Of a stretch of DNA of 64,000 bases, positions 9,763-20,840 are shown one piece after another. The stretch comes from Lactuca virosa (taxonomy: Eukaryota > Streptophyta > Magnoliopsida > Asterales > Asteraceae), in contig CAKMRJ010005745.1 of NCBI GenBank assembly GCA_928212115.1, positions 76,416,309 through 76,480,308 on the forward strand, in the 5' to 3' direction. Position 1 is the first letter of the stretch. Every line of letters starts with the position of its first letter. The position numbers and the translations under genes are program-made. Below the pieces are notes generated by a model. It saw only the letters and a list, made by a program, of their open reading frames with translations, did no database searches and was not told the DNA's origin.

Positions 9763-10324
9763 CAATGTTTTAAAAACCGGTTTTTTAATTGAACCGGTAT
9801 GTTACCGGTTTCCGGTTCAACCGGTTCGACCGCTGAGTAAACCACTTTCTATAATTTTCATACACATGCATACATACACAAATCAAGAATTTGATGTCTA
9901 CAAGTTCAAACATTAAAATACACATGAAAACAAGTTGTAGATCAATCTAAATATATTAAAATAACTCATAACCATAAGTTTTACATCAATCCACGTGCAT
10001 TAAAAAAAATTAAGTCATAGATGAATATCGCATCAAAAAAACTTCATAACATTTATCATATGTTTTTATTCAGAAAAAATTTAATAAATGTAAAAACACT
10101 ACCAAAGTTTATTATGCAAAATGTTTCAATTTCATGTGTTTTTATTCAATTTAACCGGTTCAACCGGTTTAATTGAACCGGTTCAACCAGATTTTTGTAA
10201 AAACCGACCGGTTCGATCCGGTTCAGAAATAGACATAAAACCGGTGATAGTTGAACCGCTTTCTTCCCCGATTCACGGTCCAACCGGTTCGACTGGCCGG
10301 TTCAAACCGGTTTTTAAAACATTG
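9763..10324. mobile_element. Foldback MITE with 8-bp duplication (hAT-type length)
   Basis: Inverted ends start CAATGTTTTAAAAACCGG and finish with the complement CCGGTTTTTAAAACATTG-like sequence. The 8-bp duplication CTGCCTAC is perfect at 9755-9762 and 10325-10332. Both ends are filled with repeats of CCGGTT and AACCGG, so the 562-bp element can fold on itself. An 8-bp duplication fits hAT-derived elements. The 137-codon frame across its right end is an artefact of the repeats. Confidence 0.82.
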
Positions 10325-10582
10325 CTGCCTACACCTTTCTTGCCCTACTGCTTAATCTACTTCATCTACTATAACGTCGTGATTTTATTTAAAAAAAATC
10401 TTTTAATGTTTAGTACACTTTTAACAGAAAATGCAACGAAAATCTTAATTATTAAATATTTCCAAAATAACCACCAATGTAATGTTAGTTCAAAATATCA
10501 CCCATCAAAACAGTTTAAGTTTTACGAAAACTAAATGAAAATAGAGTAATATCCGAAACATGTTCAAGATGATATCACCTAC

Positions 10583-11027
10583 TCTAAAAAATCTAAACAA
10601 CTCAACGATTTCCCAACTTCATCATTTCATTCACTATGAAACATATGGTTTATACATCAAACAAGTTACAACTCAAACCTTACTACATAAATCTCTCACT
10701 CTCATATGAACAAGAATCTGTTAATCTAGATCTAATTCTTGAACATGAATAAACCCTAAACTGATGATAAAAGAACGAGAGAAAAAGAACTCTGTGAAAA
10801 TATCTTGATGTGAATGAGACAAACAGTCTCCAGCTACCAGATATATACTCGGGTCACTAACACCATGGATACATCCAGAACCCGTATGATAACCCGCGTA
10901 TAAACCCGACATAGCCTGCATACTTTTCAAAACACACCCACACAAATATATAAAATACAATACTTACCCTGAATCCTTTAGAAATTAATGTTTAAGTTTG
11001 ATATTAAAACCTTTACTTTTCTCAACA
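10583..11027 (-). repeat. 3' LTR of the Ale-like copia element
   Basis: 445 bp, near-identical to 16163-16610. The outer edge is fixed by the CCTAC duplication. In element sense it starts TGTTGAGAAAAG and ends TTTTTTAGA. Confidence 0.93.
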
Positions 11028-11040
11028 TGCCCCCACAAAC
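11028..11040 (-). other. Polypurine tract of the Ale-like element
   Basis: In element sense the sequence is GTTTGTGGGGGCA, immediately before the 3' LTR. Confidence 0.75.
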
Positions 11041-11065
11041 TAAACATTAATTTCAGAAAACCATT

Positions 11066-14000
11066 TTAATTACTTTTAAAAACATTAACCATATTAAGTC
11101 TATTCACAATATATTCATGTTGACTACTACCAAGAGACTTAGTCAAAATATCTGCATTTTGTTCAGAAGATAAAATTTTATTAATTTTTAACACTCAATT
11201 TTCAATTTTTTCTCTTACAAAATGTAGGTCAATTTCAAAGTGTTTTGTTCTTTCATGAAAGACAAGATTCAAAGCAAGCTTAATTGCTGACTCATTATCA
11301 CAAAAAATATTTACAGGTAATTTTGGTTTTATATTCAAATCAAAAAGCAATTTTAAAATCCATATAACTTCACAGGTTATGCTACCAAGAGCCCTGTATT
11401 CAGACTCTGTGGAGGAGCGAGAAACAGTACTCTGTTTCTTGCTCTTCCAAGAGACAAGTGACCCTCCTATATACACAAGATAACCTGTTACTGACCTACG
11501 ACTAAACAAACATTTAGCCCAGTCAGCATCAACAAAACCAACTAAATCAAAAGAAAATGATATTAAATGAATACCCACCCTGGACCTTTAAATACCTCAA
11601 TAACCTGAAAGCAATATTAACATGAGACTTGTAGGGCCTGTGCATATACTGACTTAACAGCTGAACATCATATGAAATATCAGGCCTTGTAATAGTTAGA
11701 TAAATCAACTTTCCAATAAGCTTTTGATACTCAGTTATATCAGCCAAATAATCTGATTTATCGAGATCTGATTCTCTTTGAATAACAAGATTGGATTCTA
11801 AAGGAGTTTTAACAGGTTTGCATGCAAGCATACCAAATTCATGAAGTAACTCCATACAATATTTTCTTTGATTAAGATAGATACCATTAACAGTTCTTAA
11901 AACTTCAATACCAAGAAAATACTTTAAATCACCAAGATCCTTTATTAAAAACTGTGATTTAAGAAAATTTTTAACATTATTTAACTCAATTTCATTGTTT
12001 CCAGTTAAAATAATGTCATCTACATAAACAAGAAGAACCACAAAAGAATCTTGAAAACTTCTAACAAACAAGGAATAATCATTCATACTTTGTTTGAATC
12101 CAAAACTGGAAAGAGAAGAGCACAACTTCTCATTCCATTTTCTAGGGGCCTGCTTAAGTCCATAGAGAGATTTCAATAGTTTACACACTCTAGTATCACC
12201 CTTTGAATGATACCCTTCAGGTTGATTCATAAAAACAATTTCAGATAAGTTTCCATACAAAAAAGCATTATTAATATCAAGTTGAAAAAGAGGCCAAGAA
12301 TTATGAACAGTCAAAGAGAGAACCACTCTAAATGTTACAATTTTGGCCACAAGTGAGAAAGTCTCTTCATAATCTATTCCTTCCCTTTGATTATATCCTT
12401 TAGCAACAAGTCTCGCTTTATATCTTTCTATATCACCATTAGACATATATTTAATCTTATATATCCATCGACATCCAATAGCTTTTCTATCTTTGGGAAG
12501 ATTAGTAATTTCCCAAGTGTTATTTCTATAAAGGGCCTCCATTTCCTCATTCATGGCCTTAATCCAATTTGGATCAAGGACTGCCTCACTATAACTCTTT
12601 GGTTCAACAGTTTTATTCAGACTTGAAACAAAACAAAAAGTATCATTATCAAGAGCTGAATAGTTAACAAATCTTTCTATACCATATTTATGTTTTCCTT
12701 CAATAACATAGTCACTAAATCTAACTAGCATGTGAATACTACGTCCAGATCTAGTTTCCCTAGTTGACAAACTATCAGAAGGATCAGAATTATTTAAAAC
12801 ATTTTCCTCAGTAAAAGTAGAAGAACCTGGAAACATCTCACCAGTGGGAGGCACATATGCCCCACCAGTCTGGTTGCTGACATCAGAGGGACATGTCTCA
12901 TCCAAGTCATGGTCTGCATTAGCACCATCCAACTGATGGTTGCTATCCAGGTTTTCTACCCTAGTGTTATCAAGAATAGAACTAGAATTTAATGACTCAT
13001 CATAGGAAAACAAATCATTTGGATTCATAGGAATAATAGATCTATCAGTCAAAGATGAAGATTTAAGCTTGAAAGGGAACACAGACTCATAGAACTTTAC
13101 ATCCCTGGAAACAAAAACAAGATTTGAGTCAAGATTAAGAACTTTGTAACCCTTTTTATCAGAAGAATATCCAAGAAAAATACACTTATCAGCTCTTTCA
13201 GAAAATTTGTCTGAATTATTCAATTTAGTGGCAAAACATAAACAACCAAATACTCTAAGTTTATCAAAAACTGGAACACTATTATAAACAAGTTCATAAG
13301 GAGAAGAACCATTCAAAACAGAAGTAGGAGTTCTATTGATTAAAAAAACAGAGGTTAAAACTGCATCTCCCCAATATTTAAGTGGAATAGCAGACTGAAA
13401 CATAAGGGACCTAGCAACATTTAAAATGTGTCTGTGTTTTCTCTCCACAACCCCATTTTGTTGTGGATTATGAACACAAGAAGTTTGATGCAAAATTCCT
13501 TTTGACTCAATTAAAAATTTCATCCTATTATTTAAAAATTCAGTCCCATTATCTGACCTAACAGTTTTAATTTTAACACAAAATTGATTAAGAAGGATAT
13601 TAAAGAAAACAACAATACAATCATAAACTTCATCTTTAGACCTCAACAGATAGACCCAAGTAGCCTTAGTATAATCATCCACAATGGTTAAAAAATATCT
13701 GAATCCTTCAACAGTTGTCACCCTATAGGGACCCCAAACATCTAGATGAATCAACTCACCAAGTTTAGAAGTAGAGTGTTGACTAACAGGAAAAGGTTCT
13801 CTAGTTTATTTAGCTTTATGACAAACATCACATGGAGGAAGACTTTCATTACCAATTCTAAGTTTGGTTTTTAAAGCACCCAAAGCTTGATCAGAAGGGT
13901 GACCAAGCCTATGGTGCCAAGTCAGTTTGGACACACAACAAACAGAAGAGGACTTAGAGAGACTAGAAGAAATACCTGAAGGTACACTATTTATGTAATA

Positions 14001-15485
14001 GAGACCCCCAGACTCTCTACCATTCCCCACCATCACCTTTGACTGTAAACCCTGAATTTTACAACTATGTTCATTAAACACAACTTCACAATTACTATCT
14101 TTGCAAACCTTATGAACAGACAGTAAATTCACATTGAAATCAGGAACAACAAATACATCAAACAGGGTTAAAGAATTAGACAAATTCAGATTACCAATTT
14201 TCTCAATTTTAGCAGATGTACCATTAGGATGACTAACTACTAAATCTAATTTAGACACATCCAAGGTATCATGAAGAAGTGACTCAGAAGCAATCATATG
14301 TTGATTAGCTCCTGAGTTAACAATCAATTTAGGTGAATTAACAGAACTGACAGAAGCATTACATGCTTGAAATAAACAAGTACCTGCCATATTAGCACTG
14401 ACAGATGACTCTTCACTGATATGTCTCTCACCAATTAGTTGTAAAAACTTGACATATTGATCCTTAGTGAGTTGATGAAACTCAGAATCCCCATTAGAAT
14501 CAGGAAAATTAGAAGTACTTCCATTTCCAGAAGAAGTAGTAGAAGAATTAGCAGAAAAATTTTTCACAAAATTATTCTGATTACTATTTTCATTTCTTGG
14601 TTTAAAGTCCTTGGGATATCCAATCAACTTATAACACTTCTCTATAGTATGTTCTTTAATACCACAATTCTTACACTGAACAATTTGACCCTTATTTTTA
14701 GCATTAGATCTGTTATTAAATCTGCTATTAAAAGCAGTGGACTGAGTCTTTGTCACAGATTGAGATGACTGAAAAGAAGACAAGGATCCATTTCTTTGAA
14801 GAGATTCTTCTCTTGACACAATAGAGAAAGCAGTTTTCACATTAGGTAAAGGGTCCATTAATAAAATGTGACTTTTGACTTGATTGTAAGAGTCATCTAG
14901 ACCAGATAAAAACTGTATAAGTTTCATGAGATTAGAATGATCTTTAAGTTTAACAGAAGCATCACAAGTACACTCAGTTAAGCTAGTAAGACCATCAAAT
15001 TTTTTCCACAAAGAATCAAGCTTATTGAAGTAATCTGACAGAGAAACACAATTTTGTTTAAGAGAATTAATCTGTTGGTGAATGTTAAACACAACTGACC
15101 CATCAGATTTATTATAGGTTTCAAAAAGATTTTCCCAAATTTCTTTTGCAACCTCAGAATAAGCTTGACTTTGATAAATGGAATCAGAAATGGAAGACAA
15201 GAGCCAAGAACAAACAACAGCATTTGCCATATCCCATTTAGACTGTTTGGAATCATCAACCTTACTTTTCTTAAAAGTTCCATATACAAAACCAAGTTTA
15301 TTCCTGGCCTTAAGAGCTCTAGAAATAGAACTTCTCCATAGTCTAAAATTTTCATTTCCAGTTAATTTTGTTGTAATAATTGATGTAACAACATTATCAG
15401 ATGGATGGATGTAAAGAGGATCATCAAAATTGATTTGATCATCCTTTCCACTTCCACCAGGTGGATCAGTAGAATCACCAGCCAT
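11066..15485 (-). pseudogene. copia gag-pol, one frame with two stops, one frameshift and a protease lesion
   Basis: The likely start is the ATG at 15485, eight codons inside a longer open frame that begins at a TTG. Domains in order: a gag with a zinc knuckle (C-X2-C-X4-H-X4-C, about 271-284 from this ATG), protease, the H-C zinc-binding part of integrase (WHHRLGH and CDVC), an integrase core with D, D and E in DD35E spacing, reverse transcriptase with YVDD, and RNase H with DAD, SEY and CDNE. Three breaks separate it from a functional frame: a TAA after CHKAK at 13806-13808, a 1-nt frameshift near 11575 and a TGA at 11195-11197, after which homology continues to a TAA at 11066. The protease catalytic triplet reads NSG where the family has D-S/T-G, so the active-site aspartate is lost as well. 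Gag would package RNA; pol would process, copy and insert it. Confidence 0.93.
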
Positions 15486-16162
15486 ATACAATACACAGAA
15501 AGAAAACAAGAACTCACTTATGTACTGATATTAAGTCCAGATGGTGACCACGTATGTTGGGGCCCAAGACAATCAGTACAGAAGGAACTAATCAAGTAAA
15601 AACGAAACAAGAAAAGTAATTGGTGTACACAAGACACCAGGATCTCCCAGAACAGATATCAAAAAAGGAAGAAAGGAACAAGAAACTTCCCACAGTGTTG
15701 AAGATAACAGAAGAAGGAATCGACTCTCCTTATCCGTTCCCTACTAGAGTTATTTCAGACAAGAAGATTAATCGATTAGGTTTTTTCAATCGATGACGAT
15801 CCACAAATCGATCAGGTTTTTCCACTCGATGACGATCCACAGGAGATACAAAAGTCATAGACCACAAGAAGCCCCACAGTAGATACCTGCAATCACACAA
15901 ACAAGCTTCACAGTACCAGGATCTAGAAATAACGTAACAAAGAACAAGATCGATTCGATCAAGAATAAAACCAAAAACAATCGAATGATCAACAGTTTAT
16001 GACTAAACAATATAAGAGTTTAAAGAAACACTTAGATCTATCAACAACAAACAGATTCAAAACATAAAACGTAAAAGAGTCAGAAGATACCTGACGATCG
16101 ATTGATGAACGAACTCGTTGAGTGTTATAAGAAGAAGAACGAAGCCTATAGCTCTGATACCA
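15486..16162 (-). other. Untranslated leader and primer-binding site of the Ale-like element
   Basis: Next to the 5' LTR the sequence reads TGGTATCAGAGC in element sense (16151-16162), matching the plant initiator tRNA-Met 3' end. The leader of about 660 nt contains a direct repeat built on CGATGACGATCCACA (near 15792 and 15828). No upstream ORF of note was seen. Confidence 0.8.
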
Positions 16163-16610
16163 TCTAAAAAATCTAAACAACTCAACGATTTCCCAACTTC
16201 ATCATTTCATTCACTATGAAACAGATGGTTTATACATCAAACAAGTTACAACTCAAACCTTACTACATAAATCTCTCACTCTCATATGAACAAACGAATC
16301 TGTTAATCTAGATCTAATTCTTGAACATGAACAAACCCTAAACTGATGATAAAAGAACGAGAGAAAAAGAACTCTGTGAAAATATCTTGATGTGAATGAG
16401 ACAAACAGTCTCCAGCTACCAGATATATACTCGGGTCACTAACACCATGGATACATCCATAACCCGTATGATAACCCGCGTATAAACCCAACATAACCTG
16501 CATACTTTTTCAAAACACACCCACACAAATATATAAAATACAATACTTACCCTGAATCCTTTAGAAATTAATGTTTAAGTTTGATAGTAAAACCTTTACT
16601 TTTCTCAACA
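16163..16610 (-). repeat. 5' LTR of the Ale-like copia element
   Basis: 448 bp, paired with 10583-11027. The duplication CCTAC follows at 16611-16615. Confidence 0.93.
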
Positions 16611-16615
16611 CCTAC

Positions 16616-17699
16616 TAAAAAGTAAAACAACAAAGACATAACTAACCAAGTATCCCAACCTAACCAACAATCTTCTAAATCACCTGAACGAATGCATGGA
16701 AAACGCAACAAACAACGAGCAAGTGTCAGCTACTACTACGTGAACTAATCATAAGTACAATGTAAAAATGAAAACATACATATCCCATAATGAACCAATC
16801 ATTCAAATTATTATCACATAACATGTTTTCTACTTCCCACATTGCATTTCATCACATATAAACATAAATCATCACTATACTATATTGGATATATTATTCT
16901 TCACTTTGTTCATCGTTATAATTACTTTACAAGCATTGTTCATCACTTTAATCAACATTATAATAACTGTCTCTTATTCTTCGCTTACATCGTTAATCAT
17001 TGTTATTATAGGTCTTTTCTCCTCGCTAACTGACAAGGAATTACCCCATTCACTACTAATGTGACCGGCTCAACCCAATACACTAAGTGAGGAGCGACTC
17101 ACACTCATAACATCGCCCTAATATGATGCATTCGCTACTCCGACGTTGGATGTACACGTACAATGTGTTGTCGTTCGAGAGTGTTGCAATTGGTATTTTC
17201 CTTTGCTAATACCCCACTCAAATGTGATTTTTGAATTGGATTCGTCACAAAGATAACATCACTTCAATCCCCACATCAAAGGACCATGTATCGAAATGGT
17301 CGTCTAGAAAACCACTTGACTTCGCTTTGGCATAAGGTCTTTTCCTATGTGTTATCTTTCAACCTATTAGGCGATCGCTATATCTAGAGATGATACACGC
17401 CTAAGTTTAGATTACTACCCTTGCACCGTTAAACGTATTCCCCACATTTTTAATTCATTATTAATTGCATACAAGGTCCATACATCATTCATTACTATTC
17501 TTCACTATATAGTCATGCATAAATTATCAAACACCATATTAAAGCATATCTCATAAATCGAATTGAAATGTCCTAACATCATAGACAAATCAATTTCCAA
17601 AAACATAGAATGCATAATCAATACATATCACAATCAATCCATTGTCTTTACATTAGCATGAAGCTTTCATCGTAATCTACCGATATGTATTCTACTTAT
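16616..17699. other. Intergenic DNA, nothing recognised
   Basis: The sequence is AT-rich to about 17040, then more balanced to 17450. No coding motif, LTR terminus or RNA gene was identified. It could be old transposon sequence. Confidence 0.4.
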
Positions 17700-18027
17700 T
17701 TTAAGTATTTTAATTTTAGAGTATTGTGATGGGGCGTGATGCGTCCATGATTAGGCGTGGTACACTTAGAATGTGTCAGGCATGGAGTACTACCTTAAGT
17801 TATGTGCGGCACGCCTGAGCTGATGAGCCAATCTCTAGGCATTAGGATTTGGGCCCTGTTTAATGACACAAACCCATAGGATTTGTGATTCTATCAGCTT
17901 CCATCATCAGAAAACCTTCTCTTGAAACCTTAGTCTCCATCTTTCACTTTTATTATGAGTTTTGAGTGTTTATATCTTATTCTTATGAAGATTTAAGGTA
18001 GAGGAAGTCTCTCTTAGAGAAAGGAAG
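17700..18027 (+). repeat. Left part of an old gypsy LTR interrupted at 18027
   Basis: The stretch has the order seen in the other gypsy LTRs: inverted-repeat words based on GGCGTG and GTGTCAGGCATGG, then a degraded telo-box (TTAGGATTTGGG) and a leader ending AAAGGAAG. The same LTR resumes at about 33671 with CTTGGG and runs to 34847. A clear TGTAA start was not found, so the left boundary is a guess. Confidence 0.4.
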
Positions 18028-18087
18028 TGTAACATCTGGATTTTCAGGGATATTATCGTGTAGTTTGATTTTGTGATTAAAGAAGAG

Positions 18088-18185
18088 ACTCGACGAGTTG
18101 AGGGTCCAACTCGCCGAGTCGAGCCGGGTTTTTCCCATGGACTTAATGAGTGGACTCGACGAGTCCGAGGAGGGACTCGCCGAGT
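18088..18185. promoter_or_regulatory. Palindrome cluster A of LARD-a
   Basis: ACTCGNCGAGT starts at 18088, 18109, 18154 and 18175, spacing 21, 45 and 21 bp. The first pair can fold further: arms GACTCGACGAGTTG and CAACTCGCCGAGTC form a 14-bp stem with one central mismatch and a 6-nt loop. The cluster recurs unchanged in position in the 3' LTR (24187-24284). Confidence 0.82.
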
Positions 18186-18227
18186 AGGCGCTGATTAGAG
18201 AAACCCTAATTTTGCGGGGTTTGGGAC

Positions 18228-18238
18228 CTATTTAAAGG
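18228..18238 (+). promoter_or_regulatory. TATA-like box of LARD-a LTR
   Basis: CTATTTAAAGG follows the telo-box pair AAACCCTAA and GGGGTTT. The same box occurs at the same place in the solo LTR (57851) and in the minus-strand LARD-b LTRs. Confidence 0.55.
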
Positions 18239-18786
18239 CACTTATAGCCTCATTTGCGGCCACCCTTTCCCTGGAAGCAAACCCTAAAGGTCATTTGAGC
18301 TAGAAAGTGAGAGAGAAGCTATCTTGGGAATTTTAGTGCATCATTTGAGAAGAAGAGAAGGAGATCAAGCAAGGATCAAGAGGGGGAAAGTTGGATCCAG
18401 TGATAGATCGTCCAGAGCTTCTGAGGAAGGTAAAAGTCTGCACCTTTCTCATTATTTTGGTTAGATCTCATGTGTTTGGAGTTCTAGGGCTTTTACCACC
18501 TTTGGTTTGGGAATTTGAGTAAAATGGATTAGCTAGAAGCCTAGTCCTCAGATCTGGACCTTGTGAGGTCCCTAGAGTCCAAAGGTCCCAACTTTATTCA
18601 TCCAAATGAGGGTTGTTGTGCTTAACACCTTAAGAAGGGCTTGTTTTGGCATTTTGAGGCATTTATGCCATGCATGAACGTAAAGGTCGAGACTTTATGT
18701 GTCTCTGGTGTCTTAAAGGGCTAGATCTAGGGTTTGGAATGAGAGATCTGACTTTGGGCGTCTGAATAAGGAATCAGACCGAGGGG

Positions 18787-18959
18787 ACTCATCGAGTCCA
18801 TGAGTTGACTCGACGAGTCAGTGAGGGTTTGTCCCGATGAGCTTGAGCATGCGATAGCTCGACGAGTTGGGGGTCAACTCGACGAGCTGAGCTGGACCTT
18901 CACGAGACTTCTGAGGATGTGAGTGGACTCGACGAGTTGCATGAGTGCACTCGACGAGT
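18787..18959. promoter_or_regulatory. Palindrome cluster B of LARD-a
   Basis: Three pairs start at 18787/18808, 18857/18877 and 18927/18949, so the spacing within pairs is 21, 20 and 22 bp. The pairs themselves are spaced about 70 bp. One copy each is degenerate (ACTCATCGAGT, GCTCGACGAGT). Confidence 0.8.
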
Positions 18960-19202
18960 TGGGTCAGACATGGACTGTTGACTCGAGTTTGACTTCTGTT
19001 GACTCTGGGGTTTGGTCAACATGAGTAATGGAGACCATGGAGGGGTAAAATGGTCTTTTACCCAATTCAAGAGTTAGAGAGAGAAGAATAGCCCTCATTT
19101 ATTAGGGTCGTGTAAAGAGTATTGATTAGAGATATTCATCTTTTGTGCTAGGCGGAGGCTAGTTCGAGTTTCGGGTGCGAGGTTATTTACTTGCTGCTTG
19201 TC

Positions 19203-19507
19203 AGGTGAGTCTTCTCACTATACTTTACCTTGAGTGGTAAGTAGAGTTATGTGACAGAGTATCTTGTATGCTATGTATGTGATGTGTTGCACTGCATTAT
19301 TTCTATGTGATTTATGCTGTGTGTATTCCAGAGTTTACAGAGTTAGGACCGGAAGGTCCACAGTGTTAGGACCAGAGGGTCCACAGAGTTAGGGCCAGTG
19401 GGCCCACAGAGTTATAGCCTCGAGTGGCTAATATGTGTTATATGTGGTATTTTGGGGAACTCACTAAGCATTTATGCTTACAGTGTTATGTGTTATGTGT
19501 TACAGGT
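19203..19507 (+). other. Candidate leader intron in LARD-a LTR
   Basis: The donor CAG-GTGAGT begins at 19205 and the acceptor CAG ends at 19505. The ACTAA box (19463-19467) lies 38 nt before the acceptor. The 3' LTR copy has TTTTCAG at the acceptor. The interval contains the GGACC tandem repeat. Confidence 0.42.
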
Positions 19508-19690
19508 ACTAGTGACGATCGCAGGAAGGCGCCAACATGATCCGTACACACAGACCGAGGATTTTATTTGTGATCTTGGGATATGTTTTATTTGATGACA
19601 ATTGTTGAACATGAGATTTGAGAATGTTTAAATGATAATCATGTTGTTTAAAAAATGAAAAATTGTTTGAAAATTTACGTCGTTACAAGT

Positions 19691-19703
19691 TGGTATTAGA
19701 GCC
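19691..19703 (+). other. Primer-binding site of LARD-a
   Basis: TGGTATTAGAGCC begins three bases after the LTR end and differs at one base from the usual initiator tRNA-Met complement TGGTATCAGAGCC. Confidence 0.85.
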
Positions 19704-20636
19704 TTGGTTTGAGGGATTCGGATGCACCTTCGGGCGTATCTGAACTCAAACTGAGGATTTAAGGAATTTTTCGCAATAAAACAATTTTTCTAAAAAGAGT
19801 AAAAGGTTTTGAGACGAGCAGAACAGAGCAGTGTGTACAGTCAGCCAGCGCCCGAACGGTGATTTCCCAAAATACCCTTACATTATGTGTTATGAGATAT
19901 TATGTGATATACTATACATGCTAGAGATAGGCTAGGTATTTCATATTTTAGGACTAGAGTGGCCTGATTTGTGATGCCTTAGCCTAGGAGTTGATGTTAT
20001 ATGTGATGTGCCTTCGAGTATGAGTATCCAGCAGGAATCCTTTTAGAGAGGGATCTGAGTAGAGGAGTAATCTAGGCGAGATACCTAGATGAGCATTTGA
20101 GGAGTCTACTGAGAGAGTAGTCAGATGCCCGCGTGGGGTAAAGTTGCTTGAGTTCGGTGATATCCTTTGAGTATGAGGAGAGCAAGTGGGTAATAACCTA
20201 GAGTGATTTTACATGTTAGTAGAGATTATTCGATGCCCGAATGCTGCTTGCTTCGTGCTTTGTGGAATCCTTGATGATGGGAGTCACCTACTAAGTGAAT
20301 ATGACGATATTCAGGAGGTAGATGGCTGGCATCATAAGGAGTTCTTCAGCAGCTTATGGCGGAGAAGTGTGAGAACCTAGGAAGAGCCTAGGAAAGGGTG
20401 ACCGTAGTCAGATGAGTACGCTGACAGAGTAGAGCATTTCGCAGAGGAGCGAACACACGTGACAGGATTGGTGATCGAGAAGGTTGAGCAGCTACTTAGG
20501 AACTCGGGGATGGTCCGTGCAGAAAGTATGGGTAGATATGGCAGGTAGTATGGGCCCGTACTACTGAAAGCAGAGGACCCATACTCGATACAGGGAACAT
20601 TCCGGATATTTTAAGTAGCAGATCGAGAGGTGATTT

Positions 20637-20840
20637 CATGGTTCGAGTACCATGATTTGTACCAGATCGAGAGGTGATTTCATGGTTCGAGTACGATGAT
20701 TTGTAGCAGATCGAGAGGTGATGTCATGGTTCGAGTACCATGATCCATAGCAGATTGAGAAGAGAAAACATGGTTCGGGTACCATGATTCATAGCAGATC
20801 GAGAGGTGGCCACATGGTTCGAGTACCATGACCCGTGGCA
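20637..20840. repeat. 44-bp hairpin tandem array in LARD-a
   Basis: Five units start at 20637, 20681, 20725, 20769 and 20813, an exact 44-bp period. Each has arms CATGGT and ACCATG around a 6-nt loop, except that the second unit has ACGATG. The same array lies on the minus strand at about 52280-52580 in LARD-b. Confidence 0.85.

Larger units (their letters stand above)
10583..16610 (-). mobile_element. Complete but disabled Ty1/copia element (Ale-like), minus strand
   Basis: Two near-identical LTRs (10583-11027 and 16163-16610) enclose a copia gag-pol frame. The 5-bp target duplication CCTAC is perfect (10578-10582 and 16611-16615). A primer-binding site complementary to initiator tRNA-Met and a polypurine tract lie at the expected inner edges. 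By eye the LTRs differ at about 6 substitutions and 2 small indels in about 445 bp, so the insertion is young. The LTR end next to the primer-binding site reads AGA in element sense rather than the usual CA. Assignment to the Ale group rests on gag style, short LTRs and element size and is tentative. Confidence 0.93.
18028..19687 (+). repeat. 5' LTR of LARD-a
   Basis: It starts TGTAACATCTGG and ends CGTCGTTACA. It carries palindrome clusters at 18088-18185 and 18787-18959, a telo-box pair near 18201-18222, TATA-like CTATTTAAAGG at 18228-18238, donor-like sites at about 18430 and at 19205, a 23-bp tandem repeat built on the hairpin word GGACCGGAAGGTCC (19330-19410), and an acceptor ending at 19505. 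Confidence 0.92.

Noticed and set aside
10121..10534. 137-codon open frame
   Set aside because: It runs through the inverted CCGGTT repeats of the MITE and out into unrelated flank.
15178..15414. Plus-strand frames inside the Ale-like gag-pol
   Set aside because: They are antisense shadows of the minus-strand coding sequence.
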